Part shown: positions 1-5,860 of the stretch, piece by piece | How the letters are laid out: every line of letters begins with the position of its first letter | How positions within the stretch are numbered: position 1 is the stretch's first letter | NCBI GenBank assembly: GCA_030672255.1 | Contig: DAOVGU010000027.1 | Span: 1-12,393 of the forward strand | Direction: 5' to 3' | Origin: a bacterium | GTDB lineage: Bacteria; Ratteibacteria; UBA8468 | Length of the DNA: 12,393 nt | Made by a program: the position numbers and the translations under genes | Notes under the pieces: model-generated | Database searches by the model: none | The model's input: only the letters and a program-made list of their open reading frames with translations | What the model was told of the DNA's origin: nothing

Positions 1-554
1 TAGGAATTGAGATGGAGGAAATAGCTGAACTGAAGAAAAAGAAGGGTTTCTCTTATACCGATTTTATTATTAAAGCGGTAGCAGAAGCCTTGAGCAATTT
101 TCCTTTAATGAATGCCGCCATCGTCAATGAAGAGGTAAGAATCTACAAAAAAATTAATATTGCTTTGGCAGTTTTAGGCAGGAAAGGACTTCTTCTTCCG
201 GTGATTAAGGATGCTGGAAAAAAGAGTTTAATCCAGATCAGTCAGGGGAGAACCTCACTCAGAGAAAAGGCAGATCAGGATAGATTATCTCCAGAGGACC
301 TTAGGGGAGGGACATTTACCATTTCAAACTTAGGAACATTGGGAGTTGATAATTTTGCCGCGATCATCAATCCACCGGAGGTTGGAATCTTAGCCTTGGG
401 CGAGATTAAAGAAGTCCCGACTGCAGCTGAAGGGAAGCTTCTCGTAAAAAAAATAATGAAGGCGACCCTCTCGGCTGACCACCGGCTGATCGACGGCGCC
501 TATGGAGCCCAATTCTTGAAACGCATAAAAGAAATACTGGAAAACCCAGAGTAG
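1..554 (+). CDS. 2-oxoacid dehydrogenase E2 acyltransferase, C-terminal catalytic domain (5' end outside window)
   Basis: This is the end of a dihydrolipoamide acyltransferase, the E2 core of pyruvate- or branched-chain-type 2-oxoacid dehydrogenase complexes, which moves an acyl group from lipoyl-lysine to CoA. The frame is open to the left edge (codons from position 3 read GIEMEEIAEL), so the first ATG at 12 is internal and the lipoyl and E3-binding domains lie outside. Visible catalytic-domain features are a PVI strand after LGRKGLLL, the TFTISNLG segment, NPPEVGILALG, and the terminal DHRLIDG motif, whose His (codon at 480-482) and Asp are the catalytic pair of the family. The C-terminus is the normal length. 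The substrate (pyruvate, 2-oxoglutarate or branched-chain) cannot be decided from this part. A type A palindromic repeat follows 4 nt after the stop and may act as the 3' hairpin of the mRNA. Confidence 0.93.
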   Translation, partial: GIEMEEIAELKKKKGFSYTDFIIKAVAEALSNFPLMNAAIVNEEVRIYKKINIALAVLGRKGLLLPVIKDAGKKSLIQISQGRTSLREKADQDRLSPEDLRGGTFTISNLGTLGVDNFAAIINPPEVGILALGEIKEVPTAAEGKLLVKKIMKATLSADHRLIDGAYGAQFLKRIKEILENPE

Positions 555-558
555 AGTC

Positions 559-643
559 TGTCATTCCGAGTGCAACGAGGAATCTCTCTCTTCAATGAAG
601 TGAGAGATTGCCACGTCGCTAACTAACGCTCCTCGCAATGACA
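559..643. repeat. Type A palindromic dispersed repeat, intergenic copy
   Basis: This 85-bp unit has imperfect terminal inverted repeats: TGTCATTCCGAG on the left and CTCGCAATGACA on the right pair at 11 of 12 positions. An inner hairpin spans 581-609, with AATCTCTC paired to GAGAGATT and CTTCA paired to TGAAG, separated by one T-T mismatch. It shares the words GAGATTGCCACGTCGCTA and CTCCTCGCAA with the copy at 1308-1451. It fills nearly the whole gap between the E2 stop and cysE. No transposase is present and no target duplication is clear. Confidence 0.8.
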
Positions 644-656
644 ACATACAGCACAA

Positions 657-1298
657 ATGTTTAGAAGAATAAAAGGGGATATTCAAACGGCTTTAGCGCG
701 AGACCCGGCAGCCAGAAATTGGCTTGAGGTAATCCTTTGCTATCCGGGAGTGCATGCTCTCTGGGGTCATCGCATCGGACACTTTTTCTGGAAGCGTCAC
801 CTCTATAATCTGGCTCGTTTCATCTCCCACATTGTCCGTTTTCTCACGGGAATTGAAATTCATCCAGGAGCAAAGATTGGGAGAAGATTCTTTATTGACC
901 ATGGTATGGGGGTGGTGATTGGAGAGACCGCTGAGATTGGGGACGATGTGCTTCTCTATCAAGGGGTGGTTTTGGGTGGGGTCTCTTTGGAAAAGAAAAA
1001 AAGACATCCCACAATTAAAAATAAGGTGGTAATTGGTGCGGGGGCAATAGTTTTAGGAGCAATCACCATTGGGGAAGGGGCTAAGGTTGGTTCAGGAGCC
1101 GTTGTGCTTAAATCGGTGTCTCCTAACACTACCGTAGTAGGAGTCCCGGGAAGGGCCGTGGAAGAATTTAAAAAGCCGGAAATTGATTTAGAGTGGGGGA
1201 AATTGCCTGATCCCATAGCCGATACGTTAAAAAAAAATATTGAAGCTCAAGGAAAATTGGAAGAAAGGATAAAGAAGTTAGAATCATTGAAGGAATGA
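657..1298 (+). CDS. cysE: Serine O-acetyltransferase, short (EpsC-type) form
   Basis: This enzyme acetylates L-serine with acetyl-CoA to O-acetylserine, the first committed step of cysteine synthesis in the cytoplasm. The 213-residue length matches the short form, which lacks most of the N-terminal helical extension of the E. coli enzyme (273 aa). Residues 1-60 carry the ARDPAA segment (Asp16, equivalent to the catalytic Asp of the family) and GVHALWGHRIGH. From about 65 onward there is a left-handed beta-helix of hexapeptides: GIEIHPGAKIG, then DHGMGVVIGETAEIG with the catalytic Asp81-His82, then KRHPTI. The last 45 residues are a charged helical tail. An in-frame TGA at 639-641 leaves ATG 657 as the only plausible start, yet there is no Shine-Dalgarno sequence; the leader is the palindromic repeat. 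The stop overlaps the next start (ATGA, 1295-1298), so the two genes are probably coupled. No O-acetylserine sulfhydrylase gene is next to it. Confidence 0.95.
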   Translation: MFRRIKGDIQTALARDPAARNWLEVILCYPGVHALWGHRIGHFFWKRHLYNLARFISHIVRFLTGIEIHPGAKIGRRFFIDHGMGVVIGETAEIGDDVLLYQGVVLGGVSLEKKKRHPTIKNKVVIGAGAIVLGAITIGEGAKVGSGAVVLKSVSPNTTVVGVPGRAVEEFKKPEIDLEWGKLPDPIADTLKKNIEAQGKLEERIKKLESLKE

Positions 1299-2410
1299 AA
1301 CCACAGATGACACGAAGTGTCACCCTGAATGTTAATGAAGGGTCTCTTATTTCAAAGAAGAGATTGCCACGTCGCTATCGCTCCTCGCAACGACTTCGTC
1401 GGATTGCCACGGCCTTTGGCCTCGCAATGACAGCAATGCTGTCAGCTGTCATTTTTTGTATTTTACCTCTCAATGCTGCTCAATACTATAAAGTTAAGAG
1501 AGGAGACAACTTAACAAAGATTGCTAAAAAATATAAAACTTCAATAAACCAAATTAAGAGCCTTAATAATCTTAAGAGCGATCGTATCCTTGTTGGTCAG
1601 AAGCTCCTTGTAAACAAGGAAAAATTTGTTAAAAAACATTACAGGGTTAAAAAAGGTGACTGCCTCTCCAAAATCGCTCGGAGATATGGGGTTTCTGTAA
1701 CTGAAATTAAAACCCTTAACAATCTCAAAAGCGATAAGATCACTGTTGGCCAGAGACTTCTTTTAATGCTTAAATCAAAACCAACCAAGAAAAGACCGAT
1801 TAAGCTAAGCCCGATTATTGAGAAGAAATCTCGTTATTACACCGTGAAAAAGGGGGATACCCTGGTTTCCCTGTCCAAACGCTTCAATGTTTCTCCGGAA
1901 GAAATTAAAAAGGCAAATCTCCTGGCTAACGGACATCTTAAGCCGGGCCAGATCTTAATCATTCCTGAGCCAGAAGATTTCTTGGGAAAATTATTTCAAG
2001 AAGAGCCTGTTGATAATACCTTGAATAAAGTTTCTGCTGAAGTAGTTAATGTAGCGATCCAGTATCTTGGTATTCCTTATCGATGGGGAGGAACCAACCG
2101 CAATGGTCTGGACTGCTCAGGCTTTATAAGAGAAGTCTACCGAAAAATAGGCATCATTCTGCCTCACAAGGCTCGGTATCAATACTACGAGGGGAAAAAG
2201 GTTCCTCTCGATGAGATTATACCCTCCGATATAGTCTTCTTTGCTAAATACCCTTCTTCTTCCAGGGTTGATCATGTGGGTCTTTATCTGGGCGAGGATT
2301 TATTTATCCATGCCTGCCGCAAAGAGAAAAAAGTGGTGATTGACAATCTGAATAATAATTCTTATTTCCAAAAGAGACTGATTGGAGCAAGAAGATTTAT
2401 CCATTTTTAA
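1295..2410 (+). CDS. Secreted peptidoglycan hydrolase: three LysM domains plus NlpC/P60 peptidase
   Basis: This is predicted to be an exported endopeptidase that binds glycan through LysM repeats and cuts peptide stems. LysM domains lie near residues 64-106 (YYKVKRGDNLTKIAKKY), 115-157 (HYRVKKGDCLSKIARRY) and 181-224 (YYTVKKGDTLVSLSKRF). The NlpC/P60 domain covers about 247-371, with Cys274 in DCSGF, His327 in DHVGLYLG and His339 in FIHA as the likely triad. The N-terminus is odd. Residues about 5-52 are encoded by a type A palindromic repeat that supplies the basic stretch KKRLPRRYRSSQRLRR and part of the hydrophobic helix, while VIFCILPLNAA looks native. Cleavage after NAA is plausible but the site is not ideal. 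The start overlaps cysE (ATGA) with AAGGA too close to serve as a normal ribosome site; ATG 1307, 1427 and 1436 are alternatives, but 1427 and 1436 would lose the basic region. The substrate bond is unknown. Confidence 0.92.
   Translation: MKPQMTRSVTLNVNEGSLISKKRLPRRYRSSQRLRRIATAFGLAMTAMLSAVIFCILPLNAAQYYKVKRGDNLTKIAKKYKTSINQIKSLNNLKSDRILVGQKLLVNKEKFVKKHYRVKKGDCLSKIARRYGVSVTEIKTLNNLKSDKITVGQRLLLMLKSKPTKKRPIKLSPIIEKKSRYYTVKKGDTLVSLSKRFNVSPEEIKKANLLANGHLKPGQILIIPEPEDFLGKLFQEEPVDNTLNKVSAEVVNVAIQYLGIPYRWGGTNRNGLDCSGFIREVYRKIGIILPHKARYQYYEGKKVPLDEIIPSDIVFFAKYPSSSRVDHVGLYLGEDLFIHACRKEKKVVIDNLNNNSYFQKRLIGARRFIHF
1308..1451. repeat. Type A palindromic repeat inside the LysM-NlpC/P60 gene
   Basis: A chain of small hairpins lies inside the reading frame: TGACAC-GAA-GTGTCA at 1308-1322, CGAC-TTC-GTCG at 1391-1401, GGCC-TTT-GGCC at 1411-1421 and TGACAGC-AAT-GCTGTCA at 1428-1444. 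The part starting TGTCACCCTGAATG and running through GAGATTGCCACGTCGCTA aligns with the intergenic copy at 559-643, and GATTGCCACGGC plus CTCGCAATGACA recur at 8125-8172. The stretch has no stop codon in the gene's frame and encodes the basic and early hydrophobic part of the signal peptide. The exact borders are my estimate. Confidence 0.78.
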
Positions 2411-2442
2411 AAGTATAGGAAAGTATAAAACATCTATGATAG

Positions 2443-2461
2443 CCCCTGATTAAATCAGGGG
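2443..2461. repeat. Short inverted repeat downstream of the NlpC/P60 gene
   Basis: CCCCTGA and TCAGGGG form a perfect 7-bp stem around TTAAA (the symmetry can be drawn as 9 bp with one central base). It is not followed by a T run, so it is not an intrinsic terminator by itself. It may protect the 3' end of the upstream mRNA or be a small dispersed palindrome. Confidence 0.6.
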
Positions 2462-2488
2462 TTGACCACTACATAAAAAGATGTAATG

Positions 2489-2511
2489 GTCGAGTTTACT
2501 CGACTTTTTTT
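2489..2511 (+). terminator. Rho-independent terminator before ctpA
   Basis: A perfect 7-bp stem, GTCGAGT-TT-ACTCGAC, is followed directly by seven T residues (2505-2511). It should end the cysE-LysM-NlpC/P60 transcript. It stops only 2 nt before the AGGAGGT ribosome site of ctpA, so a ctpA promoter must overlap it, lie just upstream with the hairpin acting as a leader attenuator, or ctpA must depend on read-through. Confidence 0.82.
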
Positions 2512-2523
2512 GCAGGAGGTCAA

Positions 2524-3693
2524 ATGAAGAAAAGAGTTTTCTGGCTGGGAATCTTAATCATTGGATTCTCCCTTTTAGGGACCAATATTGAGAAAAGTGC
2601 CGCACGAAGGAACGAAGAATCCTTCTACAGAGAATTAGAGCTCTTTACCGATGCTCTCAGTATCATCAAGAAAAACTATGTCTCTGAAGTGAAAGCAAAG
2701 CCGCTTATCTATGGTGCTTTGAAGGGAATGCTTTCCTCCTTAGACCCTTACAGTCAATTTATGGATCCCGATTTCTACAAGGAGATACAAATCGAAACAG
2801 AAGGAAGGTTTGGTGGATTAGGAATGATAATTACAATCAAGGATAATTTTCTTACCGTCATTTCTCCTCTTGAGGATACCCCGGCCGACAGAGTGGGCAT
2901 TAAACCCGGGGACCAGATCATCAAAATTAATGATGAGTTGACAAGAGGAATCACGGTAATGGAGGCAGCGAAGAAACTAAGAGGGAAGAAAGGAACTGCA
3001 GTAAAATTAGAAATAATGCGGGAGAAATCTCATGAGCTCTTAAAGTTTACCATTATTCGGGATATCATCAGGATTAAGTCAATTAAAAAGAGCCACCTTA
3101 TTCCCGATACGAAGATAGGTTATATCAGAATTGTGGAATTTCAAAAGCGGACGGATAAGGATCTAAAAATATCCCTGCAAAGGTTAAAGGAGGAAGGGTT
3201 AAAGGGCTTAATTCTTGATCTACGGAATAATCCTGGCGGTTTGCTTGATTCTGCCGTTGATGTCGCAGATGAATTTATCGAAAAAGGCAGGCTAATTGTC
3301 TATACGGAAGGCCGCGACCCAAAGCAAAGAAGAACCTACCATAGTAGAAGAGCACCAATTTTACCGGAGGAAATTCCCTTAATCGTCCTAATAAATAAGG
3401 GAAGTGCCAGCGCCTCGGAGATTGTAGTTGGTGCCATTCATGATTGGAATAGAGGAATCATCTTAGGTACAGCGAGCTTTGGAAAAGGTTCGGTTCAGAA
3501 TGTCATTCCCCTTTCCGATGGTTCAGCATTGAAATTGACCATTGCTAAATACTATACTCCGAAAGGAGTTTGTATCGAAGAAATAGGCATTAATCCGGAT
3601 GTTCTTGTAGAATTGCCAGAACAAAAGGAAGGCGAAAAAATAAAAGATTTACAATTAGAGCAGGCAATCGAACTCCTGAAAGAAAAGATTTAA
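2524..3693 (+). CDS. ctpA: C-terminal processing serine protease, S41 family
   Basis: This is an exported or membrane-anchored carboxyl-terminal processing protease that cleaves selected envelope proteins from their C-termini. Residues 1-27 form a signal or anchor (basic MKKR, then a hydrophobic helix). Residues about 35-95 are the helical arm (NYVSEV...LDPYSQFM). A PDZ domain lies near 95-170 (GRFGGLGM, GDQIIKIND). The S41 core follows: LDLRNNPGG (231-239) and the Ser/Lys dyad, taken as Ser296 in GSASASE with Lys321 in FGKGSVQ and Gln325, matching the 25-residue Ser-Lys spacing of CtpB and Prc. At 389 aa it is close to the usual size. The start is secure: AGGAGGT at 2514-2520 sits 3 nt upstream. 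The stop overlaps the next ATG (TAATG). The location beside an NlpC/P60 hydrolase suggests it may control such hydrolases, as Prc-NlpI does for MepS; that is inference. Confidence 0.95.
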   Translation: MKKRVFWLGILIIGFSLLGTNIEKSAARRNEESFYRELELFTDALSIIKKNYVSEVKAKPLIYGALKGMLSSLDPYSQFMDPDFYKEIQIETEGRFGGLGMIITIKDNFLTVISPLEDTPADRVGIKPGDQIIKINDELTRGITVMEAAKKLRGKKGTAVKLEIMREKSHELLKFTIIRDIIRIKSIKKSHLIPDTKIGYIRIVEFQKRTDKDLKISLQRLKEEGLKGLILDLRNNPGGLLDSAVDVADEFIEKGRLIVYTEGRDPKQRRTYHSRRAPILPEEIPLIVLINKGSASASEIVVGAIHDWNRGIILGTASFGKGSVQNVIPLSDGSALKLTIAKYYTPKGVCIEEIGINPDVLVELPEQKEGEKIKDLQLEQAIELLKEKI

Positions 3694-4490
3694 TGGGAGA
3701 GTGGATATCAAAGAATAAAAAAAAGCCACCCAATATTCTTATCTTATTCTTTTCCCTTATTATCCTCTGGTGTAGTTTATTTCTGATTAAATCGATTGTT
3801 AAAAAAATTCCTCCTCCTGAAATTCCCAAACCAAAGATAGCTATTATTATCGATGATTTCGGCTGTTGTAAAAAGGCGGCGCAAAAAATTTATGAAATCC
3901 CTGCTCGGCTAACACTCTCTATCCTTCCCTATCTTCCTTACTCCTCTGAGATTGCCAGAAGCGCAGTAGCGAAGGGATACGAAGTGATGCTTCATCTTCC
4001 CATGGAGCCTTTAAGCCCTCTGCACAATCCGGGAAAGGGAGCAATCTACACTAAAATGAGCCAGGAGGAAATTACCTCTCAAACAAGGAAAGATATCATT
4101 AATCTTCCTCCCGTAATTAAGGGAGTAAACAATCATATGGGTTCTCGAGCCACAGCCGATGAAAGGGTGATGAAGGCAATGTTGCAGGAACTAAAAAAAG
4201 ATAATCTCTACTATATTGACAGTGTTACCTCTAAGGATGCCCTCGGTTTCAGTATCGCCAGCGAATTAGGAGTGAGAACAGCGAGACGGGATATCTTCCT
4301 TGATAATGAGAAGGACGCCGATTATATCAGAGCGCAAATAAAAAAATTGATCGAGAAAGCACTCAAAGATAAAAAAGCTATTGGTATTGGACATGCTCAT
4401 TCCCTGACCCTTGAAGTAATCAAGGAAATGGTTCCCGAGATTGAGAAAAAGGGGATTAAACTTGTCTTTGCCTCAGAAATCGCACAATGA
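3693..4490 (+). CDS. Divergent polysaccharide deacetylase (YibQ/DUF610 family), membrane-anchored
   Basis: This belongs to the divergent polysaccharide deacetylase family (Pfam PF04748, E. coli YibQ), NodB-fold proteins whose substrate is unproven and probably lies in the cell wall. The N-terminus has a basic stretch (KNKKKPP) and one transmembrane helix at about residues 14-33, then a Pro-rich linker. Family motifs are IAIIIDDFG (49-57, Asp54/Asp55), LHLPMEP (100-106), GVNNHMGSRAT (144-154, His148) and IGIGHAHSLTL (230-240, His234/His236). These place the Asp and His ligands of a metal site in the expected order. Its start shares the last A of the ctpA stop (TAATG), so the two are probably translated together; its own stop overlaps tsaD. 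A ctpA-DUF610 pair is a widespread arrangement, often with an envC-type gene in front; here a LysM-NlpC/P60 gene holds that place, across a terminator. Confidence 0.9.
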   Translation: MGEWISKNKKKPPNILILFFSLIILWCSLFLIKSIVKKIPPPEIPKPKIAIIIDDFGCCKKAAQKIYEIPARLTLSILPYLPYSSEIARSAVAKGYEVMLHLPMEPLSPLHNPGKGAIYTKMSQEEITSQTRKDIINLPPVIKGVNNHMGSRATADERVMKAMLQELKKDNLYYIDSVTSKDALGFSIASELGVRTARRDIFLDNEKDADYIRAQIKKLIEKALKDKKAIGIGHAHSLTLEVIKEMVPEIEKKGIKLVFASEIAQ

Positions 4491-5551
4491 ATGTTTTGGG
4501 GATAGAGACCTCCTGTGATGAAACGGCGGTGGCAATTGTAAAGGATGGGAAAAAGGTTCTTTCTAATGTGATTGCCTCCCAGGACCTGGTTCACCAAAGA
4601 TTTGGCGGTGTTGTTCCCGAACTCGCTTCCCGTCTCCATACCGAAATCATCGATTCCCTTTTTTTAAAAGCATTGAGAAAATCTAAAATACCCATAAGCC
4701 AAATTAACCTAATCGCGGTTACGAGCTCTCCCGGCCTAAAGGGCTCCCTCCTCATCGGAAACACCTTCGCCCGTTCTCTCGCCTTTGCTAAACATATTCC
4801 TCTTATTGAGGTAAACCATCTTCAGGCCCACCTGGCCGCTAATTTCTTAGACCCTCCCCAACCCCTCCCGTCAAGGGAGAAGAAAAGAGAGAAACCTCTT
4901 TATCCTCTCCCCTCGAGGGAGGAAGGTTCTATCCGGCGGATAGAACCTCGTTCTGTGAATGGGATAAAGGGGGAGATTAAATTTCCCGCTATCGGTCTTA
5001 TTGTCTCCGGTGGTCATACCAATCTTTTCTATCTGGAGACAAAAACAAGAATAAAACCTTTAGGAGAAACGCTTGATGATGCCGCCGGGGAGGTGTTTGA
5101 TAAGGTAGCCAGAGTCCTAAATCTTGAATATCCCGGAGGTCCAGCCTTGGAGAAAGCAGCGGAGAAGGGTGGCTCTTCTGCCATCAAATTCCCTTCTGCT
5201 TACCTGGGAAAAAAATCTTTAGATTTTAGTTTCAGTGGTGTAAAAACCTCGGTTATCTATTATGTGAAAAAGTATGGTCTTAGCAATATCCCGGATATTG
5301 CGGCCGGTTTTCAAAAAGCGGTAATTGAGGTTTTAGTAGAAAAGCTGAGGAGAGCGCTCCGTTTTAAAAAGGTACCCACCGTTCTTCTCGGTGGTGGAGT
5401 AATAAGCAATAAGGTTTTACGGCAGGAGATGAGAAAATTAGCCCTTGCCGAAAAAATTAATCTCTTTTATCCTTCCCCTATTCTCTGCACCGATAATGCG
5501 GCGATGGTCGCCTCCCTCGGCTACTACCTTTATCAAAAAACCTCTCTTTAG
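4487..5551 (+). CDS. tsaD: tRNA N6-adenosine threonylcarbamoyltransferase, with a repeat-encoded insertion
   Basis: TsaD transfers threonylcarbamoyl from threonylcarbamoyl-AMP to A37 of ANN-decoding tRNAs, working with TsaB and TsaE in the cytoplasm; it is normally essential. The fold is complete: GIETSCDET (5-13), the metal motif HLQAH with His111 and His115, VSGGHTNL (173-180), DDAAGEVFDKVAR (197-209), LGGGVISN (301-308) and CTDNAAM with the third ligand Asp336. At 354 aa it is slightly longer than the usual 330-340 because residues about 122-165 form a low-complexity, Pro/Arg/Glu-rich loop (DPPQPLPSREKK, YPLPSREEGSIRR). In ordinary TsaD only a few residues separate the HxxxH helix from the strand before VSGGHT. 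The DNA of this loop is a type B palindromic repeat. The start overlaps the upstream stop (ATGA) with no clear ribosome site, implying coupling. Neither tsaB nor tsaE is visible here. Confidence 0.95.
   Translation: MNVLGIETSCDETAVAIVKDGKKVLSNVIASQDLVHQRFGGVVPELASRLHTEIIDSLFLKALRKSKIPISQINLIAVTSSPGLKGSLLIGNTFARSLAFAKHIPLIEVNHLQAHLAANFLDPPQPLPSREKKREKPLYPLPSREEGSIRRIEPRSVNGIKGEIKFPAIGLIVSGGHTNLFYLETKTRIKPLGETLDDAAGEVFDKVARVLNLEYPGGPALEKAAEKGGSSAIKFPSAYLGKKSLDFSFSGVKTSVIYYVKKYGLSNIPDIAAGFQKAVIEVLVEKLRRALRFKKVPTVLLGGGVISNKVLRQEMRKLALAEKINLFYPSPILCTDNAAMVASLGYYLYQKTSL
4851..4981. repeat. Type B palindromic repeat inserted in frame in tsaD
   Basis: This is a C/G-rich stretch of several nested hairpins within the gene. 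CTCCC-GTCAA-GGGAG comes first. Then CCTCTTTATCC (4895-4905) faces GGATAAAGGGG (4962-4972), an inverted pair matching at 10 of 11 positions and enclosing a 78-bp (26-codon) unit. Inside it are the self-complementary CCCTCGAGGG and a perfect 11-bp inverted repeat at 4925-4947 (GGTTCTATCCG, one central G, CGGATAGAACC). The words resemble the intergenic copies at 6811-6864 and 10362-10410. No stop codon occurs in the tsaD frame. The outer borders are set by comparison with usual TsaD proteins and are approximate. Confidence 0.72.
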
Positions 5552-5583
5552 TTGAAGCAATAACTTTTTCCTGCAATTTTCTA

Positions 5584-5612
5584 TTTACAACTACATTATA
5601 TTAAGGTATAAC
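5584..5612 (+). promoter_or_regulatory. Sigma-70-type promoter in the 5552-5860 gap
   Basis: TTTACA (5584-5589), a 17-bp spacer and TATAAC (5607-5612) make a good housekeeping-type promoter. The predicted start of transcription, near 5619, lies just before ATG codons at 5622 and 5627, so any product would be read from a nearly leaderless mRNA. No intact gene follows. Confidence 0.55.
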
Positions 5613-5626
5613 ATTGGTGCTATGAG

Positions 5627-5796
5627 ATGTACGCAAAAGAATTGCAAGAGGCGAAATCAGCAGGTTATTTATTCCCGGCAGAAGTACTAAAAGGTGAAGT
5701 AATCTATGAACGCAGTAAAGGAAGAAATTGATTAAAGAAGCAGAAGAGTTTGTTGAAGCGATTAAGAAATTTGTATCCACTGCTGCTGAGAGTTAG
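5627..5796 (+). pseudogene. Remnant of a small gene or gene pair, unrecognised
   Basis: The gap from 5552 to 5860 contains no intact gene. Behind the promoter, ATG 5627 opens 34 codons (MYAKELQEAKSAGYLF, then PAEVLKGEVIYERSKGRN) ending with TGA at 5729-5731. Overlapping that stop in another frame, TTG 5728 opens 22 more codons (LIKEAEEFVEAIKKFV...) to TAG 5794-5796, and codons to 5838 continue in that frame. The first peptide looks like the C-terminal end of a small soluble protein; the GEVIYER ending is reminiscent of MNT-type nucleotidyltransferases, and the second of a HEPN-like helix, which would fit a decayed toxin-antitoxin pair. That reading is weak. A genuine 34-residue peptide is also possible. 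Nothing else is visible in the gap, and no terminator was found for tsaD or mltG. Confidence 0.35.
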
Positions 5797-5860
5797 TTTG
5801 ATCTTCTATTTAAAGGAATTGGAGAGCAGGTTGCCTAATCTTTCTTAAAAGGGAGAATTT

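Noticed and set aside
1308..1451. CRISPR array
   Set aside because: The repeated words are palindromic modules of unequal length, without regular spacers or constant 25-40 bp repeats, and they are translated in frame.
2462..2489. Promoter TTGACC...TAATGG for ctpA
   Set aside because: The -10 match is poor, spacing is 16 bp and transcription would start inside the terminator stem; kept only as a possibility in the findings.
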